From NCBI RefSeq assembly GCF_001292625.1, contig NZ_LAJH01000028.1, forward strand, positions 62,001-126,000: a stretch of 64,000 bases of DNA. The letters are read 5' to 3'. The notes below the pieces were generated by a model. The model was not told the origin of the DNA. It saw only the letters and a list, made by a program, of their open reading frames with translations, and ran no database searches. The position numbers and the translations under genes were made by a program. This document shows, piece by piece, positions 1 through 8,531 of the stretch; the stretch's first letter is position 1; every line of letters starts with the position of its first letter. The stretch is from Shimia sp. SK013 (GTDB lineage: Bacteria > Pseudomonadota > Alphaproteobacteria > Rhodobacterales > Rhodobacteraceae).

Positions 1-4
1 GCGA

Positions 5-22
5 CCCCCGCTTTACCGGGGG
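5..22 (-). terminator. GC hairpin downstream of rho
   Basis: A perfect 6-bp stem (CCCCCG, 5-10, pairing with CGGGGG, 17-22) with a 6-base loop lies 51 bases beyond the rho stop codon. It could end the rho transcript or belong to a gene left of the window. No T-run is visible before the window edge, so an intrinsic terminator is not proven. Confidence 0.35.
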
Positions 23-72
23 CCGTTGCTAAGGCGAAAATTGTGTCAGCCACGTAGGCCATCACGCATCCT

Positions 73-1344
73 TTAGGTGTTCATCGAATCAAAGAAATCG
101 CCGTTGGATTTGGTTTGCCGGAGTTTCCCAAGCAAGAATTCCACGGCATCTGTGGTGCCCATCGGGTTGAGGATACGACGCAAAACAAAGGTTTTGGCCA
201 GATCGCCCTTGTCGACGAGCAATTCCTCTTTCCGTGTTCCAGATTTGAGAATGTCGATCGCAGGGAAGACGCGTTTGTCCGCAACTTTGCGGTCCAGAAC
301 CAGCTCCGAGTTACCCGTGCCTTTGAATTCTTCGAAGATGACTTCGTCCATACGCGATCCGGTGTCGATCAGCGCGGTGGAAATGATGGTGAGCGAGCCA
401 CCTTCCTCGATGTTACGGGCCGCACCAAAGAAACGTTTGGGGCGTTGTAGGGCGTTTGCGTCCACACCACCGGTCAGAACTTTGCCCGAAGATGGGACTA
501 CAGTGTTGAACGCACGGCCAAGTCTTGTGATCGAATCGAGAAGAATCACAACATCTCGTTTATGCTCAACGAGCCGCTTGGCTTTTTCGATCACCATTTC
601 GGACACAGCAACGTGGCGGGTTGCAGGTTCGTCAAAGGTCGAGGAGATCACCTCGCCTTTTACCGAGCGCTGCATGTCGGTGACTTCTTCAGGACGTTCG
701 TCGATCAACAACACGATCAGGTAGCATTCTGGGTGGTTGGCCTCGATCGAATGCGCGATATTCTGCAAGATCACGGTTTTACCGGTCCGTGGTGGCGCAA
801 CAATCAAGGACCGCTGACCTTTGCCGATCGGGGCGACGAGATCGATCACACGGGCGGATTTGTCTTTGATGGTAGGATCTTCAATCTCCATCTTCAGACG
901 TTCATCCGGATAGAGCGGCGTGAGGTTGTCAAAGGCGATTTTGTGTTTTGCCTTCTCTGGGGCCTCAAAGTTGATCTGAGAGACGCCTGTGAGGGCAAAA
1001 TAGCGCTCTGTGTCCTCAGGAGCCTTCATTCCGCCGGAGATAGTGTCCCCGGTGCGCAGAGAGAGCTGACGGATCATTTCAGGTGAAACGTAGATGTCAT
1101 CCGGGCCCGGAAGATAGTTTGCCTCAGGAGACCGCAAGAAGCCAAAGCCGTCCTGCAGCACTTCGAGCACACCGTCGCCAGCGATTTCCCAGCCATCATC
1201 CGCGCGTTCGCGCAGAATTTGGAACATTATTTCGCCCTTACGCATCGTAGAGGCGTTTTCGATTTCGAGCTCTTCAGCCATCGCCAAAAGATCTTTTGGG
1301 CTTTTTGCCTTCAGATCGCCAAGAGCGAGCTTTTCTTGTGTCAT
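73..1344 (-). CDS. rho: Transcription termination factor Rho
   Basis: RNA-dependent hexameric helicase that ends transcription of untranslated RNA in the cytoplasm. The 423-residue product has the usual family length. An N-terminal helical domain is followed by an RNA-binding OB fold (about 50-120, with the GFGFLR segment), then the RecA-like ATPase with Walker A APPRTGKT, the R-loop GKGQR and a Q-loop near [14 protein letters not shown]. The start at 1344 is preferred over an in-frame ATG 20 codons upstream because homology begins at MTQEKLALG and an AGGA sits 8 bases before it. It lies downstream of hemJ on the same strand. In many alphaproteobacteria rho sits beside mnmE/mnmG/parAB near the origin; that part would lie left of this window. 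Confidence 0.97.
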   Translation of the reverse strand: MTQEKLALGDLKAKSPKDLLAMAEELEIENASTMRKGEIMFQILRERADDGWEIAGDGVLEVLQDGFGFLRSPEANYLPGPDDIYVSPEMIRQLSLRTGDTISGGMKAPEDTERYFALTGVSQINFEAPEKAKHKIAFDNLTPLYPDERLKMEIEDPTIKDKSARVIDLVAPIGKGQRSLIVAPPRTGKTVILQNIAHSIEANHPECYLIVLLIDERPEEVTDMQRSVKGEVISSTFDEPATRHVAVSEMVIEKAKRLVEHKRDVVILLDSITRLGRAFNTVVPSSGKVLTGGVDANALQRPKRFFGAARNIEEGGSLTIISTALIDTGSRMDEVIFEEFKGTGNSELVLDRKVADKRVFPAIDILKSGTRKEELLVDKGDLAKTFVLRRILNPMGTTDAVEFLLGKLRQTKSNGDFFDSMNT

Positions 1345-1466
1345 GAAAATATCCTGTGCCCGCCTACACGTGGGCGGGTCGTCATTTTTGTATATGGAAG
1401 ACACATAGCCCGGACGGGCCAGTTGGGCAGATATCTAAGCGCTGACTCGGTCTGAGTCAATTCACG

Positions 1467-1916
1467 TTAGAATTTCACGACTACAGACAGAACAATCACA
1501 ACCATCAAGAGCGTCGGCACTTCGTTCATCATGCGATATTGCCGGCCCGTAAGAGTGTTTTCGCCACGCTCAAACTTCTTGCGCATTTGCATCAACCAAT
1601 GATCAAACCCGGTCATAGCGATGACGCAGATTGCTTTGGTGTAAGGCCAGACCGCGGACCAGTCCACGATGCCTGGTGTGAAGACAAGCACCAGACCTGC
1701 AACCCAAGCAACAATGCCAGCAGGCCCCATGATGTAGCGTTGAAGTTTGTACTCCATGATCTTCAGGGTTTCGTCGAGATTGTCACCCGTTTCAGCGCGT
1801 TCCACGTGATAGACAAACAAGCGGGGCAGGTAAAACAATCCTGCCATCCATGAAATCACAGCCATGATGTGAAGAGAAAGCACGTATGGATAGATGTCGG
1901 TTAGAAAATATACCAT
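1467..1916 (-). CDS. hemJ: Protoporphyrinogen IX oxidase HemJ
   Basis: Small integral membrane enzyme that oxidises protoporphyrinogen IX to protoporphyrin IX in heme synthesis, in organisms lacking HemG or HemY-type oxidases. The 149-residue product has about four membrane segments (roughly 8-30, 62-80, 92-110 and 131-148). His16 in the first helix and a Lys near 94 fit the conserved residues of the family (UPF0093/CopD-like). It is the first leftward gene beside the AT-rich gap taken as the replication origin, with rho 122 bases downstream. The heme link recurs in this window in hemD and the HemY-like gene. Confidence 0.93.
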   Translation of the reverse strand: MVYFLTDIYPYVLSLHIMAVISWMAGLFYLPRLFVYHVERAETGDNLDETLKIMEYKLQRYIMGPAGIVAWVAGLVLVFTPGIVDWSAVWPYTKAICVIAMTGFDHWLMQMRKKFERGENTLTGRQYRMMNEVPTLLMVVIVLSVVVKF

Positions 1917-1949
1917 GGGTTCGTTCTCCCAGATCGCTTTGCCCCTCTC

Positions 1950-2328
1950 TAAATAAATAAAGAAATATAGAAAAGGATGATGATTATTTAGGGAGGTGAT
2001 TTTCTGTGGATTATTGGGATACCCAAGGAGTTATCCACGTCGGGACAATCAGTCCATTAGTTTTTCACATGCTGGGATGACATGAAAAAAAAGTAACAAT
2101 GTCAATTACTTAACTGGTATACTCCAGAAGGAATTTTGGGGATAACTCTGCGGACGAATTTGAGAAACCCAGACTTTCCTCAAAGTTCAAGTTATCCTCA
2201 TCCTCTGTGTGGGAGTCCCTGAAAATCTTCTTGGGACGGATGGAAAATCCACAGCTTGCAAATTTGGTCAAGTCTTTCCAGAAAGAGTCCTGCTATCTCA
2301 TGGCGATCTGTCCACGGAGTTTTCCACA
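1950..2328. other. Candidate chromosomal replication origin (oriC)
   Basis: The 411-base gap between leftward hemJ and rightward maf holds a cluster of 9-mers close to the DnaA box TTATCCACA: 2005-2013 (minus strand, TAATCCACA), 2031-2039 (TTATCCACG), 2061-2069 (TTTTTCACA), 2137-2145 (minus, TTATCCCCA), 2192-2200 (TTATCCTCA), 2245-2253 (AAATCCACA) and 2320-2328 (TTTTCCACA). The boxes at 2061 and 2320 fit the relaxed consensus TTWTNCACA exactly. An A/T-rich tract at about 1949-1990 could serve as the unwinding element. Genes on both sides point away from the gap, as expected at an origin. Known alphaproteobacterial synteny (rho, hem genes, maf-aroE-coaE-dnaQ) supports the call; GC skew was not computed. 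Confidence 0.7.
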
Positions 2329-2927
2329 TGACTACCACCCTTGTTCTGGCATCGGGGTCCGCTATTCGGGCGCAGCTCTTGCGAAATGCGAAGGTCGTTT
2401 TTGACATTAACCCCGGTCGTGTTGATGAAGATATGATCCGTCGATCTCTGGAAGCAGAAGGCGCACCGCCACGTGACATTGCAGATGCATTGGCCGAATC
2501 CAAAGCCCGCAAGATCAGTGTTAAGACCCCGGGCGCACTGGTGCTTGGCTGTGATCAGGTGCTGGATTTTCAAGGTGCGGTCTTGTCCAAGCCAATCGAT
2601 GCGGATCACGCCCGTGCGCAGTTAACGCAGCTTCGTGGACAGCGGCACATGTTGCATTCTGCAGCCGTTCTTTATGAAAATGGAGAGCCGGTCTGGCGGT
2701 TTGTCGGGACGGTTCGGCTTTTTATGCGCAAGTTTAGCGATGCTTATCTGGACGCTTACCTTGCACGTAACTGGGACAGTATTCGCCACTCGGTTGGTGG
2801 CTACAAACTTGAGGAAGAAGGCGTGCGATTGTTTGAAAAGATCGATGGGGACTATTTTACGGTTCTCGGGATGCCGCTTGTTGAAATACTGTCCTATCTG
2901 ACACTGCGGGGAGACCTTGAAACATGA
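2328..2927 (+). CDS. maf: Maf-family nucleotide pyrophosphatase
   Basis: Maf proteins hydrolyse non-canonical or modified nucleoside triphosphates to the monophosphate and can slow septum formation. The 199-residue product opens with LVLASGSAIRAQLL, a variant of the family's LASxSPRR signature, followed by the GCDQ segment bearing the catalytic Asp (about 75) and SVGGYKLEEEG. The start at 2328 is chosen because the signature begins directly there and GGAG precedes it by 9 bases; a longer in-frame start at 2256 would run through the DnaA-box region. One DnaA-box-like 9-mer touches the start codon. The stop overlaps the aroE start (ATGA). The exact substrate cannot be told from sequence. Confidence 0.92.
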   Translation: MTTTLVLASGSAIRAQLLRNAKVVFDINPGRVDEDMIRRSLEAEGAPPRDIADALAESKARKISVKTPGALVLGCDQVLDFQGAVLSKPIDADHARAQLTQLRGQRHMLHSAAVLYENGEPVWRFVGTVRLFMRKFSDAYLDAYLARNWDSIRHSVGGYKLEEEGVRLFEKIDGDYFTVLGMPLVEILSYLTLRGDLET

Positions 2928-3757
2928 CACTGCCTTCTATTCCCCTCGCCGGGGTGATTGGCGATCCGATTGCCCATTCGAAATCACCAACATTGCATGG
3001 TCATTGGCTGCGTGAACTGGGCTTGCCAGGACATTATATTCCACTGGAAGTGAAGGCAGGTGATCTCGGGGATGTGCTAACTTCGATGCCGAAGATGGGA
3101 TTTGTTGGATGTAACGTCACGATTCCGCACAAAGAGCGCGTGATGCAGTTTGTCGACCAGATCACCGATCGCGCGACATTGATCGGCGCGGTGAATACAC
3201 TGATATTTCGCGAAGATGGAACCATTCTTGGCGACAACACGGACGGCTACGGCTTCATTGAAAATCTAAGACAGAACGCGCCGGATTGGGACCCAAAAGT
3301 TGGCCCCGCAGTCGTGCTTGGCGCTGGCGGCGCGGCGCGCGCAGTTGTGGCGTCTTTGTTAGATGCAGGCGTGCCGGAGATCTTGTTGACTAACCGCACG
3401 CGCGTGCGCAGCGACAAGCTGCGCGAAGATTTTGGCGCACGGGTGAAGGTGGTGGAGTGGGTGCAAGCCGGTAATATCATTGAAGAGGCGCACACGTTGG
3501 TGAACACCACGTCGCTTGGTATGGCCGGCAAGGCAGAATTACGGGTGCCACTGGACGGGCTTCGGGCGGAAACTTTGGTGACGGATCTTGTGTATACACC
3601 GATGCGCACGCCGTTGTTGGAGGTTGCCTCGGCAAAAGGATGTCAGACAGTCGACGGACTTGGCATGTTGTTGCATCAGGCCGTTCCGGGGTTTGAGCGC
3701 TGGTTTGGGCAGCGGCCAACAGTGAATTTGACCGCGCGCCGAGCGGTTTTGGCATGA
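2924..3757 (+). CDS. aroE: Shikimate dehydrogenase (NADP+)
   Basis: Reduces 3-dehydroshikimate to shikimate in aromatic amino-acid synthesis. The 277-residue product has the substrate-binding SKSPTLHG motif (19-26), the CNVTIPHK segment with catalytic Lys70, Asn91 and Asp107 in GDNTDGYG, a glycine-rich cofactor loop (LGAGGAARA), and the C-terminal GLGMLLHQA. It overlaps maf by four bases and coaE by four bases, so the maf-aroE-coaE-dnaQ group is probably one translationally coupled operon. This gene order is a conserved alphaproteobacterial block. Confidence 0.97.
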   Translation: MTLPSIPLAGVIGDPIAHSKSPTLHGHWLRELGLPGHYIPLEVKAGDLGDVLTSMPKMGFVGCNVTIPHKERVMQFVDQITDRATLIGAVNTLIFREDGTILGDNTDGYGFIENLRQNAPDWDPKVGPAVVLGAGGAARAVVASLLDAGVPEILLTNRTRVRSDKLREDFGARVKVVEWVQAGNIIEEAHTLVNTTSLGMAGKAELRVPLDGLRAETLVTDLVYTPMRTPLLEVASAKGCQTVDGLGMLLHQAVPGFERWFGQRPTVNLTARRAVLA

Positions 3758-4347
3758 GTTTTAGGTTGGGGCTAACTGGATCGATCGGCATGGGAAAGTC
3801 GACGACGGCACAGATGTTTGTCGATCTGGGATGTGCGCTTTGGGATGCGGATGCGGCAGTGCATCGGCTTTATGCCAAAGGGGGTGCTGCGGTCGCGCCG
3901 ATGGCCGAAATTTGTCCCGCCGCCATTGTGGATGGGGCGATTTCCCGTGATCAGTTGCGCGAAGCGATTCAAATGGATGCGAGCCTTTTGGCAAAGATTG
4001 AGGCCATAGTGCATCCTCTTGTCGCCGAGGATCGGAGAGATTTCGTGGCAAAATCAGAAAGTGACATTCTGGTTTTTGACATTCCCATTTTGTTTGAAAC
4101 AGGCGGAAACGCGGCAATGGACGCTGTTGTATGCGTCTCTATTCCAGCGGAACTACAGCGAAAACGGGTTATGGCACGTGGCACGATGAGTGAGGCGCAA
4201 TTTGAGCAAATTCACGCCAAACAGATGCCGAATGAGGACAAGGTCGCAAAGTCTGACTATGTTGTTTTGACGGACACGCTTGACCATGCGCGGGCGCAAG
4301 TGGAGAAGATTGTACAGACAATCAGGGGACAATTGGCAGATGCGTGA
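3754..4347 (+). CDS. coaE: Dephospho-CoA kinase
   Basis: Phosphorylates the 3'-hydroxyl of dephospho-CoA with ATP, the last step of coenzyme A synthesis. The 197-residue product carries the P-loop GSIGMGKS (9-16), the following [16 protein letters not shown] segment typical of the family, and [11 protein letters not shown] in the lid region. It starts four bases inside aroE and ends eight bases inside dnaQ. Length and motif order are normal. Confidence 0.96.
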   Translation: MSFRLGLTGSIGMGKSTTAQMFVDLGCALWDADAAVHRLYAKGGAAVAPMAEICPAAIVDGAISRDQLREAIQMDASLLAKIEAIVHPLVAEDRRDFVAKSESDILVFDIPILFETGGNAAMDAVVCVSIPAELQRKRVMARGTMSEAQFEQIHAKQMPNEDKVAKSDYVVLTDTLDHARAQVEKIVQTIRGQLADA

Positions 4348-5074
4348 GATCGTACTGGATACGGAAACCACTGGATTTGATCCGTTTTCAGGTGACCGGA
4401 TTGTCGAGATCGGGGCGCTAGAGCTTTATAATCATTTGCCCACGGGCGAGACGTTTCACGTCTATATCAACCCTGAGCGTGGCATGCCGGAAGAGGCGTT
4501 TGGCGTGCACGGGATTGGTCCGGATTTGTTGGCTGTTCCTAGGGCTGCAGAGGCCGGCGAGGTCACGCTGAAAGACAAGCCGCTGTTTTCTGCATTTGGT
4601 CAGAAGTTTTTGGATTTCATCGGCAATGACAGCCGGCTAGTGATCCACAATGCCAAATTTGATATGAAATTCTTGAACGCTGAGTTGAGCTGGCTGAATC
4701 TTCCGCAAATTCCGATGGCCCGTGCTTTGGATACGTTGGAAATTGCCCGAACCAAATTTCCCGGATCTCCTGCGTCTCTGGATGCCTTGTGTCGTCGCTT
4801 TGGCATTAACAATTCTGCGCGGACGTTGCACGGCGCGCTGTTGGACTCTGAAATTCTGGCGGAGGTCTATCTTGAACTTATTGGCGGCCGCCAACCCGAT
4901 CTGGTGCTGGCATCTGGACCTGGGAATACGTCAAAGGGCGGTGATGCGGAGGGTGATTGGCGCCCTGCCCCGCGTCCGCAGAAGCTGGCGACAAGGCTGA
5001 CCGCGGAAGAAGAGGCCGCGCACAGGGAATTTGTGAAAAAGATGGGCGAGGAAGCGCTTTGGTCCAAGATGTGA
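4340..5074 (+). CDS. dnaQ: DNA polymerase III epsilon subunit (3'-5' proofreading exonuclease)
   Basis: Proofreading exonuclease of the replicative polymerase. The 244-residue product begins with [12 protein letters not shown], where Asp7 and Glu9 are the Exo I metal ligands; [12 protein letters not shown] is Exo II, and [17 protein letters not shown] is the DnaQ-type Exo III with its His and Asp. A C-terminal extension rich in Pro and charged residues likely binds the alpha subunit. The ATG at 4340 is preferred over an in-frame start 20 codons upstream, because the active-site strand begins at once and the overlap with coaE is then eight bases. The gene is convergent with secB; the 34-base gap holds a GGCGCC repeat. 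Confidence 0.96.
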   Translation: MREIVLDTETTGFDPFSGDRIVEIGALELYNHLPTGETFHVYINPERGMPEEAFGVHGIGPDLLAVPRAAEAGEVTLKDKPLFSAFGQKFLDFIGNDSRLVIHNAKFDMKFLNAELSWLNLPQIPMARALDTLEIARTKFPGSPASLDALCRRFGINNSARTLHGALLDSEILAEVYLELIGGRQPDLVLASGPGNTSKGGDAEGDWRPAPRPQKLATRLTAEEEAAHREFVKKMGEEALWSKM

Positions 5075-5108
5075 TAGGCGCCACCCCAAAAGAGCGGCGC
5101 CAAATCAA

Positions 5109-5591
5109 TTAGTTGACCGTCGGCTGCTCGGCTGAGCGGCGTGCAATTTCCTGGCGGTAAAGCGCCACAAAATCGATGTTGTCGAGGTTCAGCGGCGGGA
5201 AGCCACCGTCGCGTGTCACGTCCGACACGATGCGGCGAACAAACGGGAACAGGATACGCGGGCATTCGATGAGCAGGAACGGGTGCAGTTGGTCTTCCGG
5301 CACACCTTCGACGTGGAACACGCCAGCGTAATCCAGCTCGAGGATGAACATTTCGCTGTCATCTTCTTTGTTCTTGGAGGTGATGTTGAGCTTGATCGCC
5401 ACTTCGTACTGGTGATCTGCGGTCCGCTTTTTGGCGTCCAGATTAACCTGTACCTGCACGTCAGGCTGAGCGTTGCCTGAGGCCCCCTTTTGCGCAAGGA
5501 TGTTTTCGAACGACATATCGCGCACGAATTGGGTCAGAACATTCATTTTGATCTGTGGCGCCTGAGTGGCTTCGGTGCCGTTTTCGGACAT
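5109..5591 (-). CDS. secB: Protein-export chaperone SecB
   Basis: Homotetrameric cytosolic chaperone that keeps preproteins unfolded and hands them to SecA. The 160-residue product contains the typical VRDMSFENILAQ segment, LELDYAGVFHVEGVPED in the core, and a C-terminal PLNLDNIDFVALY region. Two ATGs lie 12 bases apart; the second (5591) is chosen because GGAG stands six bases before it, whereas nothing resembling a ribosome site precedes the first. It is followed on the same strand by nothing within the gap and is convergent with dnaQ. Confidence 0.95.
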   Translation of the reverse strand: MSENGTEATQAPQIKMNVLTQFVRDMSFENILAQKGASGNAQPDVQVQVNLDAKKRTADHQYEVAIKLNITSKNKEDDSEMFILELDYAGVFHVEGVPEDQLHPFLLIECPRILFPFVRRIVSDVTRDGGFPPLNLDNIDFVALYRQEIARRSAEQPTVN

Positions 5592-5648
5592 TTGGAACTC
5601 CATAGAAATAAGGTTTTGAAGGCTGCTTATCAGGTCAGACCCGCTGCC

Positions 5649-6161
5649 TCAATGCTTTGTCCAGCCTGAGGGCGGCAGGGACGGATTGCGGGGTGAATCT
5701 CCAGAGGGATCGCTTGGCGAATCGACTTCCGAAAATTCGCCGTCGATGACGTCCTCCCCGGCGTGAGTCCGAGTGTTATAGGTGGTTTGGGAGCCGCCCA
5801 TGGAGAAGCTGGTCACCGTGACCCGACGGCGCAGGTAGTGAAAAACACCGGATCGAATGGCTGGGACCAAAAGCGAGAAGCCAATGGCATCTGTAAAAAA
5901 GCCCGGCATCATTAACATTGCGCCCGAAATTAGGATCATCGCGCCATGCGCCAATGGCTCGGTCGGATCGTTAAGTTCGGCGAAGGACCTTTGAAGGTTG
6001 CCGATTGCCATCAAACCCTGCGTACGCACCAGCCAGGTGCCCAAAAAAGCGGTCGCCAAAACGATTGCAAGCGTCGGCCAAAGACCAATTGCACCACCCA
6101 CATTGATGAAAAGGGCTATCTCGATTAACGGAACCGTTACAAAGGCCAATAAAAGCCACAT
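5649..6161 (-). CDS. fxsA: FxsA family inner-membrane protein
   Basis: Small cytoplasmic-membrane protein of the FxsA family, first known from suppression of F-plasmid exclusion of phage T7; its physiological role is unclear. The 170-residue product has hydrophobic segments at about 1-22, 24-45 and 70-100, with family-like features LIEIALFINVGG and MLMMPGFFTDAIGF, then a polar Pro/Ser-rich tail. The start at 6161 is chosen because the membrane domain begins there; a longer ORF adds 19 unrelated residues. It is divergent from the Tim44-like gene 104 bases away. Confidence 0.85.
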   Translation of the reverse strand: MWLLLAFVTVPLIEIALFINVGGAIGLWPTLAIVLATAFLGTWLVRTQGLMAIGNLQRSFAELNDPTEPLAHGAMILISGAMLMMPGFFTDAIGFSLLVPAIRSGVFHYLRRRVTVTSFSMGGSQTTYNTRTHAGEDVIDGEFSEVDSPSDPSGDSPRNPSLPPSGWTKH

Positions 6162-6265
6162 GTCTGCTTTACTCCAAACGTTACTTGGCCAAGGTGGACT
6201 TGACCCGTCGCGTGACATACATAAGTCGCAATCAGCTCTGTTTAAATGCCCTTCACGAGGTTCCT

Positions 6266-6922
6266 ATGAACTCACCCCTTTTCAGTCTTTTGGTTCTAGC
6301 CGGTATCGCCGTGTTTCTGATCCTGCGTTTGCGTAACGTTTTGGGTACCCGCGAGGGGTTTGAGCCGCCGCGCGAAGCCGCCGCTGCACCGCAACGGGGC
6401 GGACCTGCCCTTGAAGTTATCGAAGGCGGTCCGGATCAGGACATTCTGGATCATGCCGAAGAAGGTGGTGAATCCGCTATATCGTTGGCAAAAATGAAGT
6501 CTTTGGAACCAGACTTTGGTGTGAACGACTTTTTGCAAGGCGCACGGGGCGCCTATGAAATGATCCTAATGGCATTTGAACGCGGGGACATGGCGTCTAT
6601 TCTGCCGTTCCTGAGCAAAGACGTATACGAGAGCTTTGCGCAGGTCGTTGACGGGCGCGAGGCTCAGGGTTTGAGCGTGGAAGCTGAATTTGTCGGCGTG
6701 CGCGAATTGGCGCTCAAATCCGCAAGTTTTGACGAAGAAACCCGCGAGGGTGAGATTTCCGTAAAATTTATCGGTGAATTGACGTCGGTTGTCCGCGACC
6801 GTGCCGGAGACATCGTGGAAGGCAACGAGGACCAGGTAAAGCGCCAAAAAGACATTTGGACTTTTTCGCGCGTCATGGGGTCGGATGATCCCAACTGGCA
6901 GCTTGTTGCCACGGGCGAATGA
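6266..6922 (+). CDS. Tim44/TimA-like membrane-anchored protein
   Basis: Bacterial member of the Tim44 C-terminal domain family. The 218-residue product has one N-terminal membrane anchor (about 4-20, FSLLVLAGIAVFLIL), an acidic linker, and the Tim44-like domain (about 75-218; ARGAYEMILMAFERGD to the terminal DPNWQLVATGE). GAGG lies five bases before the chosen ATG. Its place between fxsA/secB and mltA is conserved in related genomes. A role in protein traffic at the inner membrane is suggested by the mitochondrial homologue and nearby secB, but is inference. Its stop overlaps the mltA start. Confidence 0.85.
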   Translation: MNSPLFSLLVLAGIAVFLILRLRNVLGTREGFEPPREAAAAPQRGGPALEVIEGGPDQDILDHAEEGGESAISLAKMKSLEPDFGVNDFLQGARGAYEMILMAFERGDMASILPFLSKDVYESFAQVVDGREAQGLSVEAEFVGVRELALKSASFDEETREGEISVKFIGELTSVVRDRAGDIVEGNEDQVKRQKDIWTFSRVMGSDDPNWQLVATGE

Positions 6923-7956
6923 TCCAGAGCATTCGGGCAGCACTCACCGCTGTCCTTGTGATGGCGGGAGGAGGCGCGGTGTCTGAGACATCGCTGCAAA
7001 TATTATCGTATGACGATCTGAACGGGTGGGCTCAGGAAGACCATGAGGCCGCCCGACAGGTTTTTTTGAATACCTGTGGTGACTTTGACGCGCCAGATTG
7101 GCAAAGCGTCTGTTCAGCAGCGCGCGGCATCGGTAGTGCGCGCAAATTTTTCGAATTGTTGTTTCGACCTGTTTTGATTGAAGACGGCGCTGATCCGCTT
7201 TTTACCGGATACTTTGAGCCGGAGTTAACAGGCGCGCGCAGCCCTTACGGACAATACCGGTTTCCTGTCTATCGTATGCCGCCCGAAGTGCGCGGCGCCG
7301 GGCCGTGGATGACACGCCGTGAGATTGAAACCAGCGGTGCGTTGGCAGGGCGGGGCTTGGAAATTGCTTGGGTGGACGACTCGGTTGAGCTGTTTTTTCT
7401 GCAAATTCAGGGATCTGGCCGTATCCGTATGTCGGATGGGTCGACGGTGCGGGTCGGCTATGGCGGGTCCAACGGGCGCAATTATCGCTCGATCGGCGCC
7501 GAAATGGTGCGGCGCGGAATTTACAACCGTCATCAGGTGAGCGCTGAGGTGATCAAAAACTGGGTGCGGCGCAATCCGGTCGCCGGTGCCGAACTATTGC
7601 GTCACAACGACTCATTTGTGTTTTTCCGGGAAGTCAGTCGCGTGGCTGCGGACAAAGGTCCGCTTGGGGCGATGAACCGCTCGATCACTACGATGCGGAC
7701 GGTGGCGGTTGACCCGAAGTTTACGCCGCTGGGTGCGCCCGTATGGGTCGAGAAAGACGGGGAAAATCCTTTGCGTCGGTTGATGATTGCGCAGGACACC
7801 GGGTCTGCGATCAAAGGTGCGCAGCGGGCCGATATCTTTTTTGGCACGGGCGATCTGGCAGGTAAGGCCGCAGGACGGTTGAAGGATCCGGGGCGGATGG
7901 TGGTGTTTCTGCCCATTCAACGCGCCTACGCGATGTTGCCGGAGTCGATCCTGTGA
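6919..7956 (+). CDS. mltA: Membrane-bound lytic murein transglycosylase A
   Basis: Periplasmic enzyme that cleaves peptidoglycan glycan strands to 1,6-anhydro-MurNAc ends. The 345-residue product begins with a signal-like segment (about 1-24). The MltA domain contains FTGYFEPELTGA, and the C-terminal 3D domain contains IAQDTGSAIKGAQRADIFFG with the catalytic Asp. No lipobox is seen, unlike the E. coli protein. It is coupled to the Tim44-like gene (ATGA) and to smr (GTGA). Products of such enzymes feed the murU/amgK recycling pathway encoded at about 22 kb. Confidence 0.93.
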   Translation: MIQSIRAALTAVLVMAGGGAVSETSLQILSYDDLNGWAQEDHEAARQVFLNTCGDFDAPDWQSVCSAARGIGSARKFFELLFRPVLIEDGADPLFTGYFEPELTGARSPYGQYRFPVYRMPPEVRGAGPWMTRREIETSGALAGRGLEIAWVDDSVELFFLQIQGSGRIRMSDGSTVRVGYGGSNGRNYRSIGAEMVRRGIYNRHQVSAEVIKNWVRRNPVAGAELLRHNDSFVFFREVSRVAADKGPLGAMNRSITTMRTVAVDPKFTPLGAPVWVEKDGENPLRRLMIAQDTGSAIKGAQRADIFFGTGDLAGKAAGRLKDPGRMVVFLPIQRAYAMLPESIL

Positions 7957-8531
7957 AACGCCGGCGTCTGACGGAAGAAGAAATGCAGCTGTGGCGCAAA
8001 GTGGCCAGCTCAGCGGAGCGGCTTTTGCCCGAAGCGCGCAGTATTGAAGTGTCCAAGTCAAAGCCCGTAGTGGAAAAGGCGAATGCGTCGCGCATCGGGT
8101 CGTTCGAAATTGGCGCCAAATCAAGCAGACCGAGCCGCACGCATGATTTGATGCCGTCAATTTCTGAGCGGATCGCCAAACAGCCGGTCCAGATGGACAA
8201 GAAGGCGTTCGGTCGGCTTAAGCGTGGCAAGTTGAAGCCTGAAGGCAAGATTGATTTACACGGTCTGACCGCGCAGCAGGCGCATGGCGCTTTGACCGGT
8301 TTCGTGATGCGGTCGCATTCAGAGGGCAAGCGGCTGGTCCTGGTGATCACAGGCAAAGGTAAAAGCAAGTTTGACGACAACCCCATTCCGACCCGACGGG
8401 GTGTCCTGAAACATCAAGTGCCTCAATGGTTGTCGTTACCGCCGCTGGCTGGCTGCGTGTTGCAAGTGGCAGAAGCCCATCAAAGCCACGGAGGCAGCGG
8501 CGCTTACTACGTCTATTTACGCCGCCACTAG
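7953..8531 (+). CDS. Smr-domain protein
   Basis: Protein with a C-terminal Smr (small MutS-related) domain, a fold with nicking or RNA endonuclease activity in other proteins. The 192-residue product has a basic, low-complexity N-terminus, then the Smr domain (about 95-192) with IDLHGLTAQQAHGAL, LVLVITGKGKS and the closing HGGSGAYYVYLRR. It starts with GTG, overlapping the mltA stop by four bases. Its stop codon overlaps the stop of the MFS gene on the other strand in a shared CTAG. Confidence 0.88.
   Translation: MKRRRLTEEEMQLWRKVASSAERLLPEARSIEVSKSKPVVEKANASRIGSFEIGAKSSRPSRTHDLMPSISERIAKQPVQMDKKAFGRLKRGKLKPEGKIDLHGLTAQQAHGALTGFVMRSHSEGKRLVLVITGKGKSKFDDNPIPTRRGVLKHQVPQWLSLPPLAGCVLQVAEAHQSHGGSGAYYVYLRRH

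Noticed and set aside
5077-5101. GGCGCC repeated 13 bases apart between convergent dnaQ and secB
   Set aside because: Each copy is self-complementary and short, with no T-run; too weak to call a terminator.
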